64,000 bases of DNA from Bradyrhizobium canariense (GCF_019402665.1 NZ_VSST01000016.1:56710-120709); one strand, 5' to 3'; shown: positions 54,385 to 63,706, counted from the first letter of the stretch. Translations and numbers: made by a program. The notes: generated by a model from the sequence alone, not told the origin.

Positions 54385-55470
54385 CTACTGGACCTTCTCG
54401 GACCGCGGCGTCTGCTTGGACTGCAGGAAGTAGATGATCTCGGCGACCGGCCGGAAGAACTCCGCCGGAATCACCTGGTCGACCTGAACCGCCTCGTAGA
54501 GCGCGCGCGCCAGCGCCTTGTTCTCGATCACCGGAATTCGGTTCTGCTCGGCGACTTCGCGGATCTTCAGCGCAATCACGTCCATGCCCTTCGCCACGAC
54601 GATCGGGGCCGGATTTTCTTCGCGATTGTAGCGCAGCGCGATCGCGAAGTGCGTCGGGTTCGCGATCACCAACGTCGCGCGCGATGCGGAGGCGATCATG
54701 CGCTGGCGCGAGCGGTCGCGCGCCAGCGAGCGCAGGCGCGCCTTGATCAGCGGATCGCCTTCGGCCTGCTTGTGCTCGTCCTTGATCTCCTGCCGCGTCA
54801 TGCGCAGCTCGCGCCGCCAGTGGAAGCGCGCCCAGGCGAGATCGACCGCGACCAGGACGATGGTCGCGATGCAGATCGCCGAGACGATTCGCATGGCGAT
54901 ATTGAGAATCATCTCCGGCAGCGCGACCGGATCAGTGTACATCGCCTCGAACGCCTTCGCTTCCGACGAGCGCAGAACGAACACGACGACGATAGTCACC
55001 GCGGCGAGCTTGAACAGCGACTTGGCGAACTCGACAAGGCCCTGCGATCCAAACAGCCGGCTCCAGCCGCTGAGCGGCGAGATTCGCGAAAGGTCCGGCG
55101 TGATGCGCTGGAGCACCAGGCTGGGAGCATTTTGCAACAGCGACGCTGCCAGCCCGAACACCGACAGAGTGACGACTAGCGGCACCAGGAATCGCAATGC
55201 CTGAAGGCCTACCACGGTAAGAAGATTGAGGGCGTCGGCCCCGGTGCTGAGAGGGAAACCGTCGGGATCATCGAGAAAGCCCGTCAGCATCGGCGTCAAT
55301 TGCTGCACGCCCTGACCGATCAGAAACATCTGGATCACCATCAGCGCGGCCATCGAGGCGAAGATGGAAGCCTCCCGAGAGACCGGGATTTTGCCCTGTT
55401 CGAGCGCATCGCGGACTTTCTTCTCGGTCGGCTCTTCTGTCTTGCTCTCCTGATCGGTTGTTTCTGCCAT
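54385..55470 (-). CDS. flhB: Flagellar export switch protein FlhB
   Basis: The 361-residue protein has four membrane spans and the self-cleaving NPTH motif (Asn271-His274 in VIANPTHFAIAL), whose cleavage lets FliK switch export specificity. A charged linker (RQEIKDEHKQAEGDPLIKAR) precedes it. Length is normal. Confidence 0.96.
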   Translation of the reverse strand: MAETTDQESKTEEPTEKKVRDALEQGKIPVSREASIFASMAALMVIQMFLIGQGVQQLTPMLTGFLDDPDGFPLSTGADALNLLTVVGLQALRFLVPLVVTLSVFGLAASLLQNAPSLVLQRITPDLSRISPLSGWSRLFGSQGLVEFAKSLFKLAAVTIVVVFVLRSSEAKAFEAMYTDPVALPEMILNIAMRIVSAICIATIVLVAVDLAWARFHWRRELRMTRQEIKDEHKQAEGDPLIKARLRSLARDRSRQRMIASASRATLVIANPTHFAIALRYNREENPAPIVVAKGMDVIALKIREVAEQNRIPVIENKALARALYEAVQVDQVIPAEFFRPVAEIIYFLQSKQTPRSEKVQ

Positions 55471-55483
55471 GCCGGTTCAGCGG

Positions 55484-56524
55484 TCAGCGGAAGACCAGCT
55501 CATCCTCCTGCTCGGGGTTGAGCTCGATTTCGCCCTTTTCCGCGAGGTCGAGCGCGAGGTCGGTGATCACGCGCCGCGCCTCCAGCACATCGCGCTGGTT
55601 CGACGGTTCGCCAATGGCGAGTTCGTGCTCGACGACCCGGCGGACGCGCGAGGCGACCGAGGACAGGATCATCTCGCGGAAGTGCTTGTCGGTGCCCTTC
55701 AGCGCGATGACGATGCGATCGGTCGGCACCTGGTCGAAGATCATGGTGCGCGCCTTCGGCGTCAGGTTGGTCACGTCGTCGAAGGTGAAGAGCAGCTCCT
55801 TCAGCACTTCGGCCGACTTCGGCCGCTTCTCCGACAGGCTCTTGAGCATGTCCTCGATGTGTCCGCGCTCCATCTTGTTGATGATGTCGGCGACGCGGGC
55901 ATAAGTGTCCGCGCCGAGGTTGCGGGCGAAGTTCAGCGTCAAATCCTCATGCAGCGTCTTCTCGAGGACCCTCAGGGCGTCGTCGACGATCGGCTTGAGG
56001 CTGAGCACGCGCCGCATCAGCTCGTTGCGCAGGCTCGACGGCAGCTGGCTCATGACCTTGGCGGCGCAGGACGGCTTGACCTTGGACAGGATGAGCGCCG
56101 CGGTCTGCGGATGCTCCTTGGACAGGTAGCTTGCCAGCGAGTTTTCCGACACCGACGAGACGCGGTCCCACACGGACCGGCTCGAATTGCCGAGCAGGTC
56201 CGACATGATGGCCGAGACCTGGTCGGCCGGAAGCACGTCGCCGAGCACGGCTTCCAGGCCGCCGAGGGTGCCGAGAATGTTGGCGCCCATCGAGAATTGC
56301 TGGGCGAACTCCTCGACGATCGCTTCGAGTTCCTGCGCCGTGATCGGCCGCAGCTCGGCCGCGGCCTTTGTAACGGTGCGGATATCCTGCGGCTCGAACT
56401 GCGCGAGCACGCTCGCGGCCGCCTGCCGGCCCATGGCGAGCAGGAGTGCCGCGACCTTCTCCGTCCCGCCCAGCGTGGCAACGCCTCGCTGCTTGATGGG
56501 AGCCATGCCGACCTGTGCCGCCAT
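55484..56524 (-). CDS. fliG: Flagellar motor switch protein FliG
   Basis: The 346-residue product has N-terminal FliF-binding, middle and C-terminal ARM-like domains, the EHPQ motif (SKEHPQTAALILSKV) and the torque helix with alternating charges (REMILSSVASRVRRVVEHEL). It is the rotor ring facing the stator. Spacing to fliN is two bases. Confidence 0.96.
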   Translation of the reverse strand: MAAQVGMAPIKQRGVATLGGTEKVAALLLAMGRQAAASVLAQFEPQDIRTVTKAAAELRPITAQELEAIVEEFAQQFSMGANILGTLGGLEAVLGDVLPADQVSAIMSDLLGNSSRSVWDRVSSVSENSLASYLSKEHPQTAALILSKVKPSCAAKVMSQLPSSLRNELMRRVLSLKPIVDDALRVLEKTLHEDLTLNFARNLGADTYARVADIINKMERGHIEDMLKSLSEKRPKSAEVLKELLFTFDDVTNLTPKARTMIFDQVPTDRIVIALKGTDKHFREMILSSVASRVRRVVEHELAIGEPSNQRDVLEARRVITDLALDLAEKGEIELNPEQEDELVFR

Positions 56525-56526
56525 GG

Positions 56527-56907
56527 TCAGGTATCACCCTGTCCCAACGGCCCGACAATTTCGGTGAGCGAGACGCCGAAGCGGGAATTGTCTTCTTCGA
56601 CCACGACCACCTCGCCGCGGGCGACGACGCGGCCGTTGACGACGACGTCGACGGGTTCGCCGACCCGATGGTCGAGCGGAACCACCGCGCCGCGGCCGAG
56701 CTTCATCAGATTTGCCACCGGAATGGTGGCCGATCCCAGCACCACCTGCATGGTCACGGGAATGCGCAGAATGGCATCGACATTGGCGAACTTGCCGGTC
56801 TCCTCCGCAGTGCGCGCGGCGATCTCCGCCAGCCGCTCCAGCGGAGATGTCTCGGTATGCCCCTCGTCGGACGCCGATGCTGACTCATAATCGAAGGATT
56901 GCGCCAT
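56527..56907 (-). CDS. fliN: Flagellar motor switch protein FliN
   Basis: The 126-residue product has an acidic disordered N-terminus and a C-terminal SpoA domain (IPVTMQVVLGSATIPVANLM, then LGRGAVVPLDHRVGEPVDVV). It forms the base of the C-ring with FliM and docks the export apparatus. A 76-base gap separates it from the small coiled-coil gene upstream. Confidence 0.94.
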   Translation of the reverse strand: MAQSFDYESASASDEGHTETSPLERLAEIAARTAEETGKFANVDAILRIPVTMQVVLGSATIPVANLMKLGRGAVVPLDHRVGEPVDVVVNGRVVARGEVVVVEEDNSRFGVSLTEIVGPLGQGDT

Positions 56908-56983
56908 CTGGTATCGCCTCTTGGTATTTCCACTCCCGGAGCGCCGCGACGTTCCGACCGTATTTATTCCGCCGGTTTCGGCT

Positions 56984-57298
56984 TCAATGCTTGTTCACGT
57001 CGGCGCCGCCCGCGGTCGCCGCGGATCCGAGCCCACTCCTCGCATCGAGCGCCGCGATCGCCTCGTGGGCCTGATCGATCTTCGTGCTCAGCACGTTGGC
57101 GAGCCGCCCGAGATTTGCGGTAGAATCATGCGCCGCGGTGATGACCGTGTCGAAGGTGCCCGCCGTCTCCTGGACGATCGTCGAGAACTCGCCCTGGTAG
57201 CTGCGCAGCCGCGCCAGCTCACGATGCATCCGGGTCACCCGCATGCTGGTGAAGGCGAGCGCGATCAGTAGCACGGCATCAACGAGATAGGATATCAT
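56984..57298 (-). CDS. Small membrane coiled-coil protein between fliM and fliN (unknown)
   Basis: The 104-residue product starts with one membrane span (MISYLVDAVLLIALAFTSM) and continues as a basic then helical segment (RVTRMHRELARLRSYQGEFS, later LGRLANVLSTKIDQAHEAIA). Its start lies 20 bases inside the end of fliM in another frame, as in a coupled gene. I do not recognise a named family. Similar small proteins occur at this place in alphaproteobacterial flagellar clusters, which I recall but cannot check. Probably an inner-membrane accessory of the motor. Confidence 0.68.
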   Translation of the reverse strand: MISYLVDAVLLIALAFTSMRVTRMHRELARLRSYQGEFSTIVQETAGTFDTVITAAHDSTANLGRLANVLSTKIDQAHEAIAALDARSGLGSAATAGGADVNKH

Positions 57299-58217
57299 CG
57301 ACGAACTCCCGTTTCTGATCGACGGGATCTGCCACCTGCATGGCGTAATAGCCATCAAGCTGGCCGATCTGACACCAGAACAGCACCTGGTTGTTGCTCT
57401 CGAGCCGGGCCAGCGTGCGCGGCGTGGCTTCGAGCTCGAGCACCTGCCCGACCTGGAACTTCACGACGTCGCCGAGCGAAATCATCTTCTCGTCCAGCAC
57501 GGCACTCAGCGTCACCTCGGTGCGGTGAACCTCGGTCTCCATCTGCTCGCGCCAGCGCGGATCGGCCGCGCGGCCGTCGCTGACGACGACGGTCGCAAGC
57601 TTCTGCCTGAGCGGGTTGAGCGCGGAGTGCGGAATGATGAGGAACATCTGACCGCCGCGGTAGAGCGCCTGCAGCATGATGTTCGCGCAGATCGACATGT
57701 TGCCGCTGCGCCCGATCGCCAGCGACGCCATGGCGGTCTCGACCCGCTCGACGCGGAAGGTGACGTTGGAGGTGCCGGCGAAAGCGGATTGCAGCGCCTT
57801 GGCGAACCGCTCGAACAGCGCCTGGACCAGGCGGATCTCGATGTTCGAGAAGCTGCGCTCGACGTCGAGCGGCGGTTCGGCGCCATCGGAGCCGAACATC
57901 GCCTCGACCATCGTGAACACGAAGTCGCGGTCGAGCATGATGATGATGCGGGAGTCCCACTGCTCGGCATATAGCACGGCCGCAACCGCGTTGGCCTCGT
58001 AGTCCTTGACGATGTCGCCGACACGGTCGTTGGTGATGCCGTTGACCGAGAAATAGCATGGCGTTCCAGCCATCGGCTGCAGGCTGTCCGTGCACGATGC
58101 CGCCATGCGATCGAAGATCACATTGAGCATCGGCATGCGCTCGATCGAGATGCCGGCGGCGTCCAGCAGATAGTTCGGCAGCGGCTTGCGCTGATCGACG
58201 TCGAGGGCTTCCATCAT
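57279..58217 (-). CDS. fliM: Flagellar motor switch protein FliM
   Basis: The 312-residue product has the FliM middle domain (FSNIEIRLVQALFERFAKAL and FLIIPHSALNPLRQKLATVV) and a C-terminal SpoA domain (VTLSAVLDEKMISLGDVVKF). The N-terminus (EALDVDQRKPLPNYLLDAAG) does not show the usual CheY-binding peptide (EIDALL type). No cheY is in the cluster. It overlaps the motA stop (ATGATG start region). Confidence 0.93.
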   Translation of the reverse strand: MMEALDVDQRKPLPNYLLDAAGISIERMPMLNVIFDRMAASCTDSLQPMAGTPCYFSVNGITNDRVGDIVKDYEANAVAAVLYAEQWDSRIIIMLDRDFVFTMVEAMFGSDGAEPPLDVERSFSNIEIRLVQALFERFAKALQSAFAGTSNVTFRVERVETAMASLAIGRSGNMSICANIMLQALYRGGQMFLIIPHSALNPLRQKLATVVVSDGRAADPRWREQMETEVHRTEVTLSAVLDEKMISLGDVVKFQVGQVLELEATPRTLARLESNNQVLFWCQIGQLDGYYAMQVADPVDQKREFVDDILSR

Positions 58218-59113
58218 GATGCGCGCGCAGCCTTCGGTTCAACCTCGGTCACGACCGGCTTGGGCCCCGCGATCGTCTCGTTCTCGACGACGTCGATCGA
58301 GGGCCGCTCGGGGCTCGCGATCATCTTGCGGCCGTGCTCGACGGCGATCTGCGGCATGGCGCCGTTCATGAACGCCAGCAGCGTCTGCTTGACGATGATG
58401 TAGGGCCGGCAACGCTTTTCGCGCGTCATCTTCACCTTCATCGCGAAGGGCGAAATGATGCCGTAGGACAGGAAAATGCCGGCGAAAGTGCCGACGAGGG
58501 CGGCGCCGATGAAGCCGCCCAGCAGCTTCGGCGACTGGTCGAGTGCGCCCATGGCCTTGATGACGCCGAGCACCGCGGCGACGATGCCGAGCGCAGGCAG
58601 AGCTTCCGAGACCACCACCAGCGCGTGATAGGGCGCCAGCTTGCTCTTCACGATGGTGTGGATCTCCTCGTCCATCAGCGCTTCGATCTCGTGCGTTCGC
58701 GCATTACCCATGATGATGAGACGGACGTAATCGCAGATAAACTGGAGCAGCGACGGATCTCCGAGCACGCTCGGGAACGCCTTGAAGATCTCGGAGGACG
58801 CGGGATCGTCGATATGCGCCTCGACCTCGTTGCGGCCCTTGCCCCGCAGCTCCCGCATCAGCGCGTGCAGCGCGCCGAGCAGATCGAGATAGTAGCGCTG
58901 GCCGGGCACCGCCCCCGTCACTGCCTGCACGCAGGCAAGCCCGGTATCCGCGACCGTCTTCCAGGGATTGGCCATGATGAAGGTGCCGGCCGCGGTGCCC
59001 ATGATGATCACGAACTCCCACGGCTGCATGAGCACGCCCAGATGCCCGCCCATGGCGGCGAATCCGCCCAGCAGTGCCGCTACCGTGATGACGATCCCCA
59101 CGAAACTGCCCAA
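58214..59113 (-). CDS. motA: Flagellar stator protein MotA
   Basis: The 299-residue protein has four membrane spans (first VGIVITVAALLGGFAAMGGH), the MotA loop with conserved charged residues (MRELRGKGRNEVEAHIDDPA) and the paired helices ALPALGIVAAVLGVIKAMGA and GAALVGTFAGIFLSYGIISP, with the conserved prolines. It starts from TTG with GGAG upstream and heads the right minus-strand unit. motB lies in the other unit. Confidence 0.95.
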   Translation of the reverse strand: MGSFVGIVITVAALLGGFAAMGGHLGVLMQPWEFVIIMGTAAGTFIMANPWKTVADTGLACVQAVTGAVPGQRYYLDLLGALHALMRELRGKGRNEVEAHIDDPASSEIFKAFPSVLGDPSLLQFICDYVRLIIMGNARTHEIEALMDEEIHTIVKSKLAPYHALVVVSEALPALGIVAAVLGVIKAMGALDQSPKLLGGFIGAALVGTFAGIFLSYGIISPFAMKVKMTREKRCRPYIIVKQTLLAFMNGAMPQIAVEHGRKMIASPERPSIDVVENETIAGPKPVVTEVEPKAARAS

Positions 59114-59160
59114 CGCGCCGCTCCATCACCGATCCCATCGGGAATATCTAGTCGGCGAGC

Positions 59161-59201
59161 CTTGCGCGAGGCTGGCTTCCCCCTCGCCAGCCTCGCGCAA
59201 G
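59161..59201. promoter_or_regulatory. 16-bp perfect inverted repeat between divergent flagellar units
   Basis: Arms CTTGCGCGAGGCTGGC (59161-59176) and its complement (59186-59201) flank nine bases. It lies between motA (start 59113) and the DUF1217 gene (start 59256), where both promoters must be. It may be an operator or a structured leader on either transcript. Confidence 0.6.
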
Positions 59202-59255
59202 CGATTCACGGCAGCTTGGGACGACGTCGCGAGAGCGGCCAGAGGGGCGCGGGTC

Positions 59256-60044
59256 ATGCTATCCACCATCGCGGACTACACCAGACTGACCAAGGACATG
59301 GGCAAGTCGCTGACACAGGTCGCGACGCAGCCGGATGTCAGCCGCGATACCGATTACTTCCTCAGCCACATCGGCAACGTGAAGACCATCGACGACTTCC
59401 TGAAGGACTATCGCCTCTATTCCTACGCGATGAAGGCATATGGCCTCAGCGACATGACCTACGCCAAGGCGTTCATGCGCAAGGTGCTGACCGAGGGTAT
59501 CGCCGACAACAAGACCTTCGCCAACAAGCTGACCGACACCCGCTATCGGCAATTCGCCGCCGCCTTCAATTTCGCCGCCCTCGGCGACAAGGCGACCCAA
59601 ACCGCCGCGGCCACGACCGGCACCGCGACCCAATACGTCACGCAGACGATGGAGGAGAAGGCGGGCGACCAGAACGAGGGCCTGCGGCTGGCGCTCTATT
59701 TCACGCGCAAGGCCTCCACGATCACCAATTCCTACCAGATCCTCGCGGACAAGGCGATGACGCAAGTGGTCCAGACGGCGCTCGGGCTGCCATCGACGAT
59801 CAGCTCGGCTGATATCGATGCCCAGGCCAAGATGATCACCAGCAAGATCAAGCTCACCGATTTCCAGGACCCGGCCAAGGTCACCAAATTCGTGCAGCGC
59901 TTCGCGGCGATGTGGGATGCGACCCAGGCCCAGAGCGACACCTCGACCAACCCGGCGCTGGTCCTGATCGGCGGCGCCGCACCGTCGATCAGCATGGATA
60001 GCAACGTGCTCACGACACTTCAGAACATCAAGTTCAACAGGTAA
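59256..60044 (+). CDS. DUF1217-family protein of the flagellar cluster
   Basis: The 262-residue product (MLSTIADYTRLTKDMGKSLT, then DYFLSHIGNVKTIDDFLKDY) matches DUF1217 proteins, which occur with flagellar genes in alphaproteobacteria and whose role is poorly known. No signal peptide or membrane span is seen; the sequence is helical with a long Thr/Ala-rich middle. It heads the plus-strand unit with flgF (3 bases downstream) and fliI. The ATG at 59256 is preceded by AGAGGGG; the longer upstream frame reads through the divergent promoter. Confidence 0.85.
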   Translation: MLSTIADYTRLTKDMGKSLTQVATQPDVSRDTDYFLSHIGNVKTIDDFLKDYRLYSYAMKAYGLSDMTYAKAFMRKVLTEGIADNKTFANKLTDTRYRQFAAAFNFAALGDKATQTAAATTGTATQYVTQTMEEKAGDQNEGLRLALYFTRKASTITNSYQILADKAMTQVVQTALGLPSTISSADIDAQAKMITSKIKLTDFQDPAKVTKFVQRFAAMWDATQAQSDTSTNPALVLIGGAAPSISMDSNVLTTLQNIKFNR

Positions 60045-60047
60045 GTC

Positions 60048-60776
60048 ATGCAATCGGCCCTCTATGTAGGATTGTCGGCGCAGGTCGCCCTCGAAAAGCG
60101 CCTCCAGACGATCGCCAACAACGTCGCCAACGTCAACACGGCGGCGTTCCGCACCGACGTGGTGAAGTTCGAGACGGTGCTGTCCAAGGCGGGCGCGAAC
60201 CCGGTCGCCTTTTCCTCGCCCGGCGACAACATCATCTCGCGCGAGATGGGCAGCATCACCGAGAGCGGCAACCCGCTCGACGTCGCCGTGGTCGGACAGG
60301 GCTGGATCGCCTTCGCCGGTCCGAACGGCACGGTCTATACGCGCGACGGCCGCCTCCAGATCGCCGCCAACGGCGACCTTCAGACCGTGTCCGGCTTCCC
60401 GGTCATCGATTCCGGCGGCGCGCAGATCACCCTCGATCCGAACGGCGGACCGGTCTCGATCGCGCGCAGCGGCGCGATCACCCAGGACAACAACGAAATC
60501 GGCACCATCGGCCTGTTCAACATTCCCGCCGACGCCAATCTCGACCGCTACGGCAATTCGGGCGTCACGCCCAACCGGCCTGCGACAGCCATCGCCGACT
60601 TCTCCCGCGACGGCTTCAAGCAGGGCTATGTCGAGGGCTCCGGCGCCAATCCGATGATGGAATTGACGAAGCTGATCGCGGCCTCGCGCGCCTTCGACGG
60701 CACCAATTCGATGATCGAGGGCACCGAGAGCTCGCTCCAGAACGCAATCCGGACGCTGGGCGAACCCGGCAAATAG
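60048..60776 (+). CDS. flgF: Proximal rod protein FlgF
   Basis: The 242-residue product has N-terminus LSAQVALEKRLQTIANNVAN (VNTAAFRTD), core YTRDGRLQIAANGDLQTVSG and C-terminus ANPMMELTKLIAASRAFDGT with NSMIEGTESSLQNAIRTLG, standard for FlgF. Confidence 0.95.
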   Translation: MQSALYVGLSAQVALEKRLQTIANNVANVNTAAFRTDVVKFETVLSKAGANPVAFSSPGDNIISREMGSITESGNPLDVAVVGQGWIAFAGPNGTVYTRDGRLQIAANGDLQTVSGFPVIDSGGAQITLDPNGGPVSIARSGAITQDNNEIGTIGLFNIPADANLDRYGNSGVTPNRPATAIADFSRDGFKQGYVEGSGANPMMELTKLIAASRAFDGTNSMIEGTESSLQNAIRTLGEPGK

Positions 60777-60812
60777 ACTGCGCTCCGCGCGCAATGAGGT
60801 TGGACGGTTTCC

Positions 60813-62138
60813 TTGAACGCTCTTCGGCAACTTGAGTGGGCGCTGCTGGAGCTTCAGCAGAGCACTCCCCTGGCAAGCGTCAGCGGCGCGATCTCCGAGA
60901 TCGCGTCGACACATTTCCGCGTCTCCGGCCTGTCGCGCTTCGTCAGGCTCGGCGAACTGATCGGCGTCAACTCCGGCGGCAAGCCCCAGATCGGCGAGGT
61001 GGTGCGGATCGACAGCGAAGGCATCATCGCCAAGCCGTTCGACCGGCAGTTCGCCGGCGGCCTCGGCTCGGTCGCCTACCGGATGCCCCCGTTGTCCTTC
61101 GCGCCAGATCCGAGCTGGAAGGGCCGCGTCATCAACGCGCTCGGAGCGCCGCTGGACGGACAGGGCCCTCTCACCCCCGGGTCGCGTCCGGTCTCGGCCG
61201 AGGCGGAGGCGCCTTCGGCCATGAAGCGCGCACGAGTCCACAAGCCGCTGCGCACCGGCGTACGCGTCATCGACCTGTTCGCCCCGATCTGCGCCGGCCA
61301 GCGCGTCGGCATCTTTGCCGGTTCCGGCGTCGGTAAATCGACGCTACTTGCGATGCTCGCCCGCAGTCAGGGCTTCGACACCGTCGTGCTGGCGCTGGTC
61401 GGCGAGCGCGGCCGCGAGGTGCGCGAGTTCATCGAGGACGTGCTGGGCGCCGATCGTCACCGCGCCGTCACGATCGTGTCGACGGGAGACGAGAGCCCGA
61501 TGATGCGACGACTGGCGCCGAAGACGGCCATGGCGGTCGCCGAATATTTCCGCGACCGCGGCGAATCGGTCCTGCTCATGGTCGATTCGATCACCCGCTT
61601 CGCCCACGCCGCCCGTGAAGTTGCGCTCGCCGCCGGCGAGCCCGCGGTCGCACGCGGCTACGCACCCACCGTCTTCACCGATCTGCCGCGCCTTCTGGAG
61701 CGCGCCGGCCCCGGCGAGGAGGGGTCCGGGACGATCACCGGGATTTTCTCCGTGCTGGTGGACGGCGACGATCACAACGAGCCGATCGCCGATACCATCC
61801 GCAGCACACTCGATGGACACATCGTGCTCTCCAGGCACATCGCCGACCAGGCGCGCTACCCGGCGGTGGACGTTCTGGGTTCGGTCTCCCGCCTCGCCCA
61901 TAACGTCTGGGATCCCGAAGAGCGCGAATTGGTGAGCAAGCTGCGCGCCATGATCGCCAAATACGAGGACACGCGCGACCTTCGCCTGATGGGCGGATAC
62001 CAAACGGGACGTGATTCGGGGCTCGATCAGGCGGTCGACATGGTTCCGAGAATCTACGGCGCGATGAGGCAGGACGCCTCGGCTGCGCCAAGCGCCGATC
62101 CGTTTCGCGAACTGCGGGATATGCTCAAGGGCGACTAG
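60813..62138 (+). CDS. fliI: Flagellar export ATPase FliI
   Basis: The 441-residue product has F1-like ATPase motifs: Walker A GSGVGKST (residues 170-177), GERGREVREFIEDVLG, Walker B LLMVDSITRFAHAARE, and the C-terminal MGGYQTGRDSGLDQAVDMVP. It powers or regulates substrate entry to the export gate. Start is TTG at 60813. It closes the plus-strand unit, away from fliH and fliJ. Confidence 0.96.
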   Translation: MNALRQLEWALLELQQSTPLASVSGAISEIASTHFRVSGLSRFVRLGELIGVNSGGKPQIGEVVRIDSEGIIAKPFDRQFAGGLGSVAYRMPPLSFAPDPSWKGRVINALGAPLDGQGPLTPGSRPVSAEAEAPSAMKRARVHKPLRTGVRVIDLFAPICAGQRVGIFAGSGVGKSTLLAMLARSQGFDTVVLALVGERGREVREFIEDVLGADRHRAVTIVSTGDESPMMRRLAPKTAMAVAEYFRDRGESVLLMVDSITRFAHAAREVALAAGEPAVARGYAPTVFTDLPRLLERAGPGEEGSGTITGIFSVLVDGDDHNEPIADTIRSTLDGHIVLSRHIADQARYPAVDVLGSVSRLAHNVWDPEERELVSKLRAMIAKYEDTRDLRLMGGYQTGRDSGLDQAVDMVPRIYGAMRQDASAAPSADPFRELRDMLKGD

Positions 62139-62977
62139 CAAGTCTCAACTTGGGTCGGCCGCGAGGCGCCCGCGATCGCACCTTGCTCGTTGTTTTCGAC
62201 AGGCGATTGCGCATGCCGCCACGCTTACAGCGCATGCGCCTGCGCGACCGTCTCCGGTTTCGGCCGTGATCTTCTCCACCGTTCGGGTGAGGTAGCCGCG
62301 CCGAATGCGACTCCATCCTCCGGCCCGGACAACCGCCGCGTGTACTTCCTGTGAGTTCCCTCGGACAATTCTTGGCAGAACGCACAAGTTGTGGATGACA
62401 TGCCGAGGCACATCGTCGTCGTGCACAAGCTTCGATCAACTTGCATCAACGACTGCCAACAATGGGCCGTGCAATAAAACTGTCGCATAGTCGCGTGCAT
62501 GTTGCTGGTGGGACAGCGTATTGCGTTCACCATCATGTGTCCCGAAGCGCGAGATTGTCTTGAACGTTACATTCGCCTGCGACGACATCCAGTCTCCGAG
62601 AGGGTCTCTACTTGATTTTGTTGAGAAGCTCATTCATCGTTTCGTCGAAGATAAGAAACGTCTGCGTGTGACTTGAACCTTAGGGGCTTCGGTTGAACTA
62701 CTCCGATCCATCGTCTGCTGGCGACGGCTACTCGGGCTCCCGTGCGACGACGCCGCGAATGGCATACCATCAGCAACACCGCTTCCCGCGCCATAGCTTG
62801 CAATGCCCATCGGTCCGGGTCGGGCCCCGGGCAGTCCGTGCCTTCATGCGAGAGAAGAGCACGGTGCATGTATCGGACATTGCCGGTGCTGCAGCTTCTC
62901 GCGAACGGCTGGTGCGCAACGATCGAAGGCGGCTCCGGGGCGCCGCAAACGTTTTTCCCGGGGCAAGGTAGGAATTC
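62139..62977. other. 839-bp region without a recognised gene
   Basis: Between fliI and the MarR-like gene I find no frame with family resemblance. The longer frames here are in the shadow of other frames or lack codon pattern. Base composition is a little less GC-rich than the genes. The MarR promoter should lie at its right end. Confidence 0.5.
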
Positions 62978-63613
62978 ATGCCATTGGCAAGAGAAGCCGT
63001 GGAGCTGCTGGTTCAGGCGGCGAGGGCTTGGTATTTCGAAGGCAATCAGCATGGGTTGCGCGATCGAGAATGGATGGCGCTGCGCTTCCTCGGCCGCGCC
63101 AACAGGTTTTCGCGCACGCCGTCCGCGCTGGCCGGCTTCATCGGCGCCACCAGGGCCACTGCATCGCAGATCGTGAAGACGCTGGAGGGCAAATCCTTCC
63201 TGGTGCGAAAGCCGTCGCACGAAGACAAGCGTTCTGTCGTGCTGCACGTCACTGCGCAGGGCGAGAAGTGCCTGAGCCAGCACGATCCGATCAATCACGT
63301 GCTGAACGCGGTCACCGCGCTCGGACCCGACGAGTGCGTCAGGCTGCGCGATTCGCTGCGCGAGATCCTCAATCACCTCGACGCGGCGCATCAGCGGCTC
63401 GATGCCAGCATCTGCCGAGACTGCATGTTTCTCGCCGAACGCGGGCCGGGTACCGGCAAGGGACGCGCAACGGCCGAATTCATGTGCCGGCTGTATCGCG
63501 CGCCGGTTTCGCTGGAGGAGACCGAACTGCTCTGCACCAGTTTCGAGCGCACCCGCGACCGTCCCAAGATCGAGGAGCACCTCGACCGCGCGCGCGTCGC
63601 GAACCAAGGGTAA
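62978..63613 (+). CDS. MarR-like winged-helix regulator, paralogue of the one at 24974
   Basis: The 211-residue product shares long blocks with the protein at 24974: HGLRDREWMALRFLGRANRF and SRTPSALAGFIGATRATAS, the wing RKPSHEDKRSVVLHVTAQG, and the cysteine positions CRDC (Cys146, Cys149), FMC (Cys170) and LLC (Cys186). Two further cysteines (98, 120) are not shared. The ATG at 62978 follows GGTAGGAATTC. Neither neighbour is an obvious target: fliI ends 839 bases upstream and repeats follow. Confidence 0.83.
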   Translation: MPLAREAVELLVQAARAWYFEGNQHGLRDREWMALRFLGRANRFSRTPSALAGFIGATRATASQIVKTLEGKSFLVRKPSHEDKRSVVLHVTAQGEKCLSQHDPINHVLNAVTALGPDECVRLRDSLREILNHLDAAHQRLDASICRDCMFLAERGPGTGKGRATAEFMCRLYRAPVSLEETELLCTSFERTRDRPKIEEHLDRARVANQG

Positions 63614-63706
63614 GGCACGCGTTATTTCCGCGCGCGGATTCTGCGCTACTTGCGGAAGATTGCGCAGCGTTGGCGAGAACGAAATGTGGCGCACACTCCG
63701 TCAAAC

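Noticed and set aside
59259..61241. A 660-codon minus-strand frame over the DUF1217 gene, flgF and fliI
   Set aside because: The plus-strand genes are clear; the frame is an antisense shadow.
62630..63694. A 354-codon minus-strand frame over the second MarR-like gene
   Set aside because: Shadow of the MarR-like gene, which has a clear paralogue and ribosome binding site.
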